Assembly: GCA_014763545.1 (NCBI GenBank)
Contig: JACXVD010000015.1
Span: 1-47,363, forward strand
DNA: 47,363 nucleotides
Reading direction: 5' to 3'
Source of the DNA: Sphingomonadales bacterium
GTDB lineage: Bacteria; Pseudomonadota; Alphaproteobacteria; Sphingomonadales; Sphingomonadaceae
The position numbers were made by a program, and so were the translations under genes. Under the pieces are notes generated by a model, which did not search any database, was not told where the DNA came from, and worked only from the letters and a program-made list of their open reading frames with translations. Positions 15,144-21,389 of this stretch are shown here, one piece after another. The stretch's first letter is position 1. Each line of letters begins with the position of its first letter.

Positions 15144-16317
15144 CGTCCAGCCCGAAATTGAGCCGCCTGGTCACCGTGTAATCGACCACCGAAACGAGGA
15201 ACCAGCTAAGCCGCCACTGCCAGCCGCGCAGCCAGCTGCGCTTGCGCCGGTATTCGGCGGGCGTGATCGGTTCCGCCGCGCCGGCCAACGTATCGACCAG
15301 GCCGCGCATCTGCGCCGCGAAACCCGCGTCCTCCACCCGCAGCATCAGTTCGAGGTTGAGCCGCAGCGAACGCATGTCGAAATTGGCGCTGCCGACATAG
15401 GTCGCATCATCCGCCACGATCAGCTTCATATGCAGCTTGGCGGGGAGGAATTCGTAGATCGCCACCCCTGCGCGCAATAGCTTGCGATAGAGCAGCCGCG
15501 CCGCGCCGATGGTCGCGCCGTTGTCCGACTTCGACGCCATCACCAGCCGCGCCTGCCCGCGCCGGGCGATCCGCGCCATGGCCCGGCGATAGCTGCGCGG
15601 GGGCGAGAAATAGGCCATCACCATGTCGAGCCGCGAAACCTTCAGCAAATCGCGTTTCACCCGGCGCGCCCAGCTGCTGGGCACGCGCGTCGGCCCGCCG
15701 AGCAGCAACTGCACGGGCCCCTCGCCCGGGTCCCATTCGCGCAGCAATTTGCGCAGCGCGCGCAATTGCGCACCGGGGGTGGCCGTCCATTGTTCGAGCT
15801 GGACGAACCAGCGCGAAAAATCCGCCACCACCGGGCCCGATATCGCCATCGACAGGTCGGTCCACCCGCCCTCCTGCGGCGCAGCGAAATAGTCGCGCGC
15901 GACATTGGCCCCGCCGATCATCACGTGGCTGCCATCGGCGATCACGAATTTCTGGTGGTTGCGGATGAGGTAGCGCAGGTTCCAGTTCGCGCTGAAAAAG
16001 GCGAAGCGCCCGCCTTCAGCCGTGATCGGGGCGAAGAAACCGTCGGGCGCGTCGGTCCCGAAACGGTCGACGATCACCGCCACCGAAACCCCGCGCCGCG
16101 CCGCTGCGGCGAGCGCATCGCGCACGCGCCGCGCCTCCGCATCGTCGAGGAACATGTAATAGGCCAGCTCGAGCGAGTGCTGCGCCGAGCCGATCATCTC
16201 CAGCAGCGCGTCCAGCCGGTCGCAGCCCGCGGGGTAGAGGGTGAAGCGGTGGCTTGCCACCTCGGCCACGAACGGGTCGGGATCGCGATAGTCGGCGAAG
16301 GGCGCGGTGCTGGCCAT
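15130..16317 (-). CDS. phospholipase D-family protein (cardiolipin synthase-like, two HKD motifs)
   Basis: A 395-residue protein with two intact HKD motifs: NHQKFVIADGSHVMIGGAN (about residues 122-140) and LHMKLIVADDATYVGSANFD (about 312-331). This organisation matches bacterial cardiolipin synthases and related phosphatidyltransferases, though it lacks the usual two N-terminal membrane helices, and other phosphodiester substrates are possible. A C-terminal stretch (WRLSWFLVSVVDYTV) may associate with the membrane. The ATG at 16317 is a compromise: upstream in-frame starts at 16413 (AAGGAA just before) would add a repetitive AVLQAVLQAAVLQ segment. It overlaps the acyltransferase gene by 14 bases, suggesting coupling of two envelope-modifying enzymes. 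Confidence 0.85.
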   Translation of the reverse strand: MASTAPFADYRDPDPFVAEVASHRFTLYPAGCDRLDALLEMIGSAQHSLELAYYMFLDDAEARRVRDALAAAARRGVSVAVIVDRFGTDAPDGFFAPITAEGGRFAFFSANWNLRYLIRNHQKFVIADGSHVMIGGANVARDYFAAPQEGGWTDLSMAISGPVVADFSRWFVQLEQWTATPGAQLRALRKLLREWDPGEGPVQLLLGGPTRVPSSWARRVKRDLLKVSRLDMVMAYFSPPRSYRRAMARIARRGQARLVMASKSDNGATIGAARLLYRKLLRAGVAIYEFLPAKLHMKLIVADDATYVGSANFDMRSLRLNLELMLRVEDAGFAAQMRGLVDTLAGAAEPITPAEYRRKRSWLRGWQWRLSWFLVSVVDYTVTRRLNFGLDDAAD

Positions 16318-16347
16318 GGGCGCCTGTGTGGCGTGCCGCCGCCCCAC

Positions 16348-16396
16348 CTGCAAGACCGCCGCCTGCAAGACCGCCTGCAAGACCGCCTTCAGGACC
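16348..16396. repeat. short tandem repeat CTGCAAGACCGC
   Basis: Three exact copies of CTGCAAGACCGC start at 16348, 16363 and 16375 (the first two separated by CGC), followed by a degenerate copy CTTCAGGACC at 16387. The array lies between the PLD start at 16317 and the rpoZ promoter. If the PLD gene starts at 16413 instead, the array encodes an in-frame VLQA-type repeat. Confidence 0.8.
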
Positions 16397-16417
16397 CGGC
16401 GCGAATGCCGCATTTCC

Positions 16418-16446
16418 TTGACTCTGGCAGGCATGCCCGCTAGCGT
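16418..16446 (+). promoter_or_regulatory. sigma-70-type promoter of rpoZ
   Basis: TTGACT (16418-16423), a 17-bp spacer and TAGCGT (16441-16446), about 40 bp before the rpoZ start codon. The arrangement is the same as at rpmJ and tRNA-Leu. Confidence 0.6.
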
Positions 16447-16485
16447 CCAACCTTTCCGACAACCCATGAAATACCGGAGTGCCCC

Positions 16486-16830
16486 ATGGCGCGCGTTACC
16501 GTCGAAGATTGCGTCGACAAGATTCCCAACCGTTTCGACCTCGTCCTGCTCGCCGCCCAGCGTGCGCGCGAGATTTCCGGCGGCGCCGAACTGACGGTGG
16601 ATCGCGACCGCGACAAGAACCCGGTCGTCGCGCTGCGCGAAATCGCCGAACAGACCGTCGCGCCCCCCGCACTCAAGGAAAGCGTCATCACCGGCCTGCA
16701 GCGCATCCTGCCCGACGACGAGGATGAAGCGGACGAAATCGGTTCGCTCAGCCAGTCGGCCGAAGCGCTGCGCATCACCGCCTCGGCGCCGACCCGCTCG
16801 ACCTCGATCGGCGGCGATTACGACGGCTGA
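16486..16830 (+). CDS. rpoZ: DNA-directed RNA polymerase omega subunit
   Basis: A 114-residue protein starting [20 protein letters not shown], the family signature, followed by [13 protein letters not shown] and [11 protein letters not shown]. Omega wraps the beta-prime C-terminus and aids RNA polymerase assembly. The C-terminal extension (acidic DDEDEADE, then a Ser/Thr-rich end) is usual in alphaproteobacteria. CGGAG lies before the ATG. The gene has its own promoter and terminator. spoT/rel, a common downstream neighbour in other proteobacteria, is absent here. Confidence 0.97.
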   Translation: MARVTVEDCVDKIPNRFDLVLLAAQRAREISGGAELTVDRDRDKNPVVALREIAEQTVAPPALKESVITGLQRILPDDEDEADEIGSLSQSAEALRITASAPTRSTSIGGDYDG

Positions 16831-16865
16831 TCGCTCGCGATCGGATTGGGGCCTCGCCCCGCAGG

Positions 16866-16892
16866 AAGCCGCCCGATCCGGGCGGCTTTTTT
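16866..16892 (+). terminator. intrinsic terminator of rpoZ
   Basis: A perfect stem GCCGCCCG (16868-16875) / CGGGCGGC (16879-16886) with a 3-nt ATC loop and a T6 tail (16887-16892), 35 bp after the rpoZ stop. AA before the stem can pair with the first Ts. Confidence 0.93.
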
Positions 16893-16922
16893 GTGTCCCG
16901 CCGCGCGACAACCGCCCGACCT

Positions 16923-16952
16923 GCCCATGACAGGGGTTGCAAGCGCATGGGC
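16923..16952. repeat. 7-bp inverted repeat upstream of the orphan parA-like gene
   Basis: GCCCATG (16923-16929) and CATGGGC (16946-16952) are exact inverses separated by 16 bases, 45-74 bp before the ParA start and after the rpoZ terminator. It may be an operator. It is not a recognisable parS. Confidence 0.35.
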
Positions 16953-16996
16953 CGATGCCGCAAACAGCTGCCCGTAAAGGGAGCATGGCATAAGCG

Positions 16997-17734
16997 ATGG
17001 CAGTGGTCGCGATCTACAGTGTGAAGGGCGGCGTGGGGAAGACGACCCTCGCCGCGAATCTTGCGTGGTGTTCGGCAACGATATCCTGTCGCCATACCCT
17101 GCTGTGGGATCTCGACGCGGCGGGCGGGGCCGGCTTCCTGCTCGGCATCGACCCGCGCGAGAAGCGCAAGGCGGAAAGCGTGTTCGCCCGCGACAAGGAA
17201 CCGGAAAAGCTGGTTCGCAAGACCAGCTATCCCCGGCTCGACCTGCTGCCTGCCGACGAAAGCATCCGCGAGCTCGACAACCAACTGGTGCAGCTGGGCA
17301 AGCGCAAGCGACTGGCCAAGCTGGCGAGCACGCTGTCGAAGGATTACGAGCGGATCATCCTCGATTGTCCGCCGGTCCTCAACGAGGTGAGCGCCCAGGT
17401 GATGCGCGCTGCCGACCTGGTGATCGTGCCGCTGCCGCCTTCGCCGCTGTCGGCCCGCGCCTTCGAACTGGTGGCCGAGGAAGTCGCCGCCCATGCGAGC
17501 CCGCATCCGCCGATCCTGCCGGTGCTGTCGATGCTCGACATGCGCCGCCGCCTCCACCGCGAAGCGCGCGATGAAAATCCCAACTGGCCGGCGATCCCGT
17601 TGGCCAGCGCGGTCGAACAATGCGCCGTGCGCCGCATGCCGGTGGGGGCCTTCGCTCCGCGCAGCCCGGGCGCGCGGGCCTTCCAGCACTTGTGGACCGC
17701 CATCGAACGCAAGCTGGCGAGCCGCAAGGGCTGA
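16997..17734 (+). CDS. ParA/MinD-family P-loop ATPase (orphan, no ParB)
   Basis: A 245-residue ATPase with the deviant Walker A KGGVGKTTLAANLAW (residues 10-24), Walker A' region LLWDLDAAGG, and Walker B RIILDCPPVL. The first lysine of KGGVGKT (needed for the ATP-sandwich dimer) is present. ParA-type proteins position DNA, protein clusters or envelope machines on the nucleoid or membrane. No ParB, parS, minC/minE or secretion gene lies beside it, so the cargo is unknown. The strong Shine-Dalgarno AAAGGGAG (16976-16983) is 13 bases away from this ATG but only one base from an ATG-GCA-TAA minimal frame at 16985. Confidence 0.88.
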   Translation: MAVVAIYSVKGGVGKTTLAANLAWCSATISCRHTLLWDLDAAGGAGFLLGIDPREKRKAESVFARDKEPEKLVRKTSYPRLDLLPADESIRELDNQLVQLGKRKRLAKLASTLSKDYERIILDCPPVLNEVSAQVMRAADLVIVPLPPSPLSARAFELVAEEVAAHASPHPPILPVLSMLDMRRRLHREARDENPNWPAIPLASAVEQCAVRRMPVGAFAPRSPGARAFQHLWTAIERKLASRKG

Positions 17735-17788
17735 CTCCGCGCTCGACCGCATCGGTGCGGCAAGCTAGGTTGCGGCGATGGTGGGGGC

Positions 17789-18796
17789 ATGAGCGAAATA
17801 TCCGACGCGATCGGCGATGGGGTGGACGAAGGCCATGCCTGCCTCAATTGTGGCACCGCACTGGTGGGCGACTATTGCCACGCCTGCGGGCAGACGGCGC
17901 ATATCCACCGCTCGATCGGCGCTTTCCTGCATGACCTGATGCATGGTGCGCTGCATTTCGAAGGCAAGATCTGGCATACGCTGCCGTTGCTGGTGTGGCA
18001 GCCGGGCCAGCTGACCCGCCGCTATATCGACGGGGAGCGCGCACGGTTCGTGTCGCCGATGGCGTTGTTCCTGTTCGTCGTCTTCCTGATGTTCGCATCG
18101 TTCCAGCTGGCGGGCATCTCTACCCCGGTGAATATCCAGCGCCCGGCCGAGGCGGAGAGCAATTTTTCCGCGGCCGAGGGCGAGTTCGAAGCGCGTATCG
18201 CATCGGCCCGGGCAAAGCTCGACGCGATGGCGGCAGGCGACCCCGCCCGCGCCGCCGCCGAAACGGATCTGCAGGACGCGCAGGATGGCCTGGCTGCCTT
18301 CCGCAAGACCAGGAGCTTCATGCTGGGTGAGGGCAACACCATGTCGCTCAAGCCGCAGACCGGCGTCGAATGGGTTGACCACGGCCTCGCCAAATGGCGC
18401 GAGCACCCCGAACTGATGCTCTACAAGCTGCAGGCCAATTTCTACAAATTCAGCTGGCTGCTGATCCCGCTGTCGCTGCCCTTCGTCTGGCTGCTCTTCC
18501 TCTGGCGACGCGAGTACGGGCCATACGATCACGCGGTCTTCGTGACCTATTCGCTCAGCTTCGTGACCCTGCTGTTCATCGTCCTCGCCCTGCTTGGGGT
18601 CGCGGGGTTGAGCGGTTCGGGCCTGTTGCTGGCGGGTTGCCTGCTGCCGCTGTGGCACATGCACCGCCAGCTGAAGGGCACCTATGCGCTGGGCAATGTC
18701 TCGGCCCTGTGGCGCGTGGCCGTGCTCGCCCTGTTCATCGGGGTGGTGCTGGTGCTGTTCCTGCAGGTGCTGATCCTGTTGGGGATCATGGGCTAG
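17789..18796 (+). CDS. DUF3667 membrane protein with N-terminal zinc ribbon
   Basis: A 335-residue protein. The N-terminus has two CxxC knuckles, CLNCG and CHACG (about residues 18-36), spaced as a zinc ribbon. This is followed by the DUF3667 signature HRSIGAFLHDLMHGALHFEGKIWHTLPLLVWQPGQLTRRYIDGERARFVSPM. Hydrophobic helices are at about residues 91-110, 225-240 and 250-335 with a coiled, charged loop between (about 120-200). Function is unknown; the family is widespread in sphingomonads and Bacteroidetes. It follows the parA-like gene by 54 bp on the same strand, and ends 16 bp from the convergent glycosyltransferase. Confidence 0.85.
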   Translation: MSEISDAIGDGVDEGHACLNCGTALVGDYCHACGQTAHIHRSIGAFLHDLMHGALHFEGKIWHTLPLLVWQPGQLTRRYIDGERARFVSPMALFLFVVFLMFASFQLAGISTPVNIQRPAEAESNFSAAEGEFEARIASARAKLDAMAAGDPARAAAETDLQDAQDGLAAFRKTRSFMLGEGNTMSLKPQTGVEWVDHGLAKWREHPELMLYKLQANFYKFSWLLIPLSLPFVWLLFLWRREYGPYDHAVFVTYSLSFVTLLFIVLALLGVAGLSGSGLLLAGCLLPLWHMHRQLKGTYALGNVSALWRVAVLALFIGVVLVLFLQVLILLGIMG

Positions 18797-18812
18797 CCGC
18801 CGCGACCTCGCC

Positions 18813-19619
18813 CTAGTCCGGGCGGCGCCCCGTCATCGGCCCGCGCAGGGCGCGGTGCAGGGCACGGTGCGGCCAGCGCAAATGCTTGAGCAGGCGGTAT
18901 CCCTGGCCGATCATCCGGTCGCGCGGGGCATAGGGGCGCCCGACCAGCCGCGAGAAGCGATCGACCATATTCGCCGTCTGCCGTTCCTTCAGCCGCCCCG
19001 ACATGGTGATCGATTCGGCATGCAGCCGGTAACAGCTGAGGAATTCGTCGATCACTGCGATCCGCGCACCCGCGCAATGCATCGCCACCAGCAGCCCGGT
19101 ATCCCAGCTCGCGCGATCTTCGGGATCGAAGCCGTCGGTCCGGCGGAAAGCCTCCGCACGGAAGAAGGTGCTCGGCTGGATCTGGACATGCGCGCCGGTC
19201 GCCACCGCCCATTTGTCGAACGGTTCCGACCAGACCTTGCGCAGCACGCCGCCGGCATGGTCGATCGCCAGCGCATGCCCGGTCACCACATCCACCTGCG
19301 GGTGGCGGGCAAAGTAATCGGCGACCTTGGCGAAGGCGCCGGGCAGGAAGGCATCGTCGGAATTGAGGTAGCACCAGATATCGCCGCTGGCGCGGGCGAA
19401 ACCCTTGTTCAGCCCGTCCCCCGGCCCCGAATCCTTTTCGAACACGCGGATCATGCGCGGGTCGGCCACGGCCTCGATCAGGTCGCGACTGCCGTCGGTC
19501 GAGCCGGGATCGCAGACGATATATTCGATCTCCACACCCTGCTGCGACAGCACTGAATCCATCGCTTCGCCCAGCCATTTCGCCTGGTTGAACGAGATCG
19601 TGACGACACTGAATTTCAT
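18813..19619 (-). CDS. family 2 glycosyltransferase
   Basis: A 268-residue GT-A-fold enzyme. It opens MKFSVVTISFNQAKWLGEAMDSVL, with the nucleotide-binding ICCDPGSTDG-like strand (YIVCDPGSTDGS), the SGPGDGLNKGFARASGDI segment, and the metal-binding CYLNSDDAFLP (DxD equivalent). It probably adds a sugar to the lipid-linked repeat unit in the cytoplasm; donor and acceptor cannot be told. It is the last gene of the operon and overlaps the acetyltransferase gene by four bases (ATGA). AGGTGGGG precedes the ATG. Confidence 0.92.
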   Translation of the reverse strand: MKFSVVTISFNQAKWLGEAMDSVLSQQGVEIEYIVCDPGSTDGSRDLIEAVADPRMIRVFEKDSGPGDGLNKGFARASGDIWCYLNSDDAFLPGAFAKVADYFARHPQVDVVTGHALAIDHAGGVLRKVWSEPFDKWAVATGAHVQIQPSTFFRAEAFRRTDGFDPEDRASWDTGLLVAMHCAGARIAVIDEFLSCYRLHAESITMSGRLKERQTANMVDRFSRLVGRPYAPRDRMIGQGYRLLKHLRWPHRALHRALRGPMTGRRPD

Positions 19620-20224
19620 GCGTCTTGCCCCACCTGCCCAGCCGGGGGCGAGACCGCAGGATGCGCCCGTTCACCCAGCTGGCGCGCGGGATTGCCGCCC
19701 CACACCGTCCACGGCGGGAGATCCTTGACCGCGACGCCGCGCGCAGCCAGCACCGCACCTCCGCCCAGCGTCACGCCCGGTGCGACGAAGGCTTCCGCCG
19801 CCACCCAACAGTCGTCACCCAGCACGATCGGCCGCGCGACCAGCTGGAATTCGGGATCGCGGTGATCGTGATCGCCCCCGCACAGGAAGGCGCGCTGCGA
19901 CACGATCACCCGCTTGCCGATCGTGACCGGTGCCATGTTGTAGCATTCGACGCCGGGGCCGAGCGTCGAGCCATCGGCCATGTCGAGATGACGCGGTAGC
20001 CAGATCTGCGCGCTGGCATAAACCTTGGTCAGCGACCCCATGCGCGCCCCGAACAGGCGCAGCAGGAACTTGCGCCAGGCCCAGCCGAAAGGCGGCGGGA
20101 CAAGCCGTGCGAACAGCAGCCAGACGAGCGACCACGCGGCCCGCTCGATCCGGTTGGCAAAGGAGAAGCTCGGCCCGCCGGTGAGCAGCGGGCGCGTGCG
20201 GCTTGCATCCAGCGGTTCGCTCAT
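19616..20224 (-). CDS. WcaF-like left-handed beta-helix O-acetyltransferase
   Basis: A 202-residue protein with an amphipathic N-terminus (WSLVWLLFARLVPPP, likely membrane-associated) and hexapeptide repeats forming a left-handed beta helix, including TIGKRVIVSQRAFLCGGDHDHR, a histidine-containing loop like those of the colanic acid acetyltransferase WcaF, and a C-terminal DCWVAAEAFVAPGVTLGGGAV and VWGGNPAR. WcaF-like enzymes transfer acetyl from acetyl-CoA to a sugar. ATG at 20224 has GAGGG upstream; the longer reading is not protein-like. Coupled to both neighbours: 10 bases after the unknown gene, and a 4-base overlap with the GT2 gene. Confidence 0.88.
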   Translation of the reverse strand: MSEPLDASRTRPLLTGGPSFSFANRIERAAWSLVWLLFARLVPPPFGWAWRKFLLRLFGARMGSLTKVYASAQIWLPRHLDMADGSTLGPGVECYNMAPVTIGKRVIVSQRAFLCGGDHDHRDPEFQLVARPIVLGDDCWVAAEAFVAPGVTLGGGAVLAARGVAVKDLPPWTVWGGNPARQLGERAHPAVSPPAGQVGQDA

Positions 20225-20234
20225 TGCCGCGCCC

Positions 20235-21389
20235 TCAGGAAACCTTGTCCAGTGCAACCGACCGCAGCAGCAGCCTGGTTCCGGCGCTGTTGGCATTACG
20301 CTTCGCCAGCAACGCCAGCGACCCCGCCTTGCAATCCTGCGGCACCACCAGGCTCCACTCGCCGGTCGGGCCGGAACCCGAGCCGCTGCGCGCGAGCGGT
20401 AGCCGGCCCTTGCCGGCACAGCTTACCGACCAGTCGAAACCCTGCGCATTGCCGCGCTCTGCCTCGCCCGCGACCTTGAGCCGGTAGCGACCTGGGGCGA
20501 GCAACACCGCCTGGCTGATCACGTTGCCGGCGCGTTCGTTGGCCTGGTCGATCGCCAACCCGCCGCCCTCGAGCGCCTCGACCGTAGCGGGCGATTGCCC
20601 GGCCAGCCGCCATTCGCCGCCGATCGCATGCGCTTCGGGATCGAACTGGGCAAAGGTGCCGTCATATATCGCGCCCTGGAAATCGCCCGGCTTCGTCAAG
20701 GTGTCGCGCCACAGCACCAGCCCCTGGTCGCTCGCGTCGGCGGCGATGAAACCCTGCGCCATGTCGTCGACCGCATCGCGCAACCAGCTGCCATCGCCGG
20801 CGTCGAACTTGCGCACCAGCGCAGCGCGCAGGCCCATCGCCTCGGCATTCGCCGGGGGCTGGCGGAAATAGCGGCTCCACCAATCGAGCTTGCCCCGCTT
20901 GGCGGCGCGGTCGGCCAATGCATCGATGCCGCCGGGCAGGGCCAACAGGCGGTCGGCATAGGGGCCGGCGATGCCCGCATCCTGCGTCCGCCCCAGCGCG
21001 TCGATCCGCTGGGCGGCGATTTCGGGCTGGTTTTCGCGCAGCGCCGCTTCGACCAGCATCACATTGGTGGTGACGTCGCGCCAGCCGAGCGCGGAGGAAA
21101 GGTTCAGCGCCTCCAGCCGGCGGTTGGCGTCGGTGCCGCTGGCCGCCAGGGTGAGGCCGAATTGCTCATAGGGCATCGCGGCGACGGCGCGGCGGGCAAA
21201 TTGCAGCGCGAGCGGGATCTGCTTGGTTTGCAAGGCCGCCAGCGAGGCATTGCGCTGCGCCGCCACGTCCCACGGCGCGAACACGGCGCCGACCAGCGGC
21301 GTGCGCGATGCAAGCGCGCTGGGCCCGAACAGGCCGAGCGCAGCAATCCCGGCCAGCCCGGAAAGGATCAGGGCCGGCCCCTTGCGCAT
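20235..21389 (-). CDS. unknown protein of the exopolysaccharide operon (helical repeat plus C-terminal beta domain)
   Basis: A 384-residue protein I do not recognise. It has an N-terminal membrane anchor or signal (about residues 5-28, ALILSGLAGIAALGLFGPSAL), then an Ala-rich helical region with TPR-like spacing (about 40-230: SLAALQTKQIPLALQFARRA, VMLVEAALRENQPEIAAQRI). The C-terminal third (about 240-384) looks beta-rich, with VLLAPGRYRLKVAGEAE and a two-cysteine segment (VSCAGKG...PQDCKAG), resembling carbohydrate-binding jelly rolls. It would face the periplasm. Its ATG overlaps the stop of the Wzc-like gene (TGATG), so it is made together with the chain-length kinase. A role in polymer export or length control is inferred from position only. 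Confidence 0.7.
   Translation of the reverse strand: MRKGPALILSGLAGIAALGLFGPSALASRTPLVGAVFAPWDVAAQRNASLAALQTKQIPLALQFARRAVAAMPYEQFGLTLAASGTDANRRLEALNLSSALGWRDVTTNVMLVEAALRENQPEIAAQRIDALGRTQDAGIAGPYADRLLALPGGIDALADRAAKRGKLDWWSRYFRQPPANAEAMGLRAALVRKFDAGDGSWLRDAVDDMAQGFIAADASDQGLVLWRDTLTKPGDFQGAIYDGTFAQFDPEAHAIGGEWRLAGQSPATVEALEGGGLAIDQANERAGNVISQAVLLAPGRYRLKVAGEAERGNAQGFDWSVSCAGKGRLPLARSGSGSGPTGEWSLVVPQDCKAGSLALLAKRNANSAGTRLLLRSVALDKVS

Noticed and set aside
16318-16986. Long N-terminal extension of the PLD gene over rpoZ
   Set aside because: rpoZ, its promoter and its terminator lie on the opposite strand here; the extension is antisense noise.
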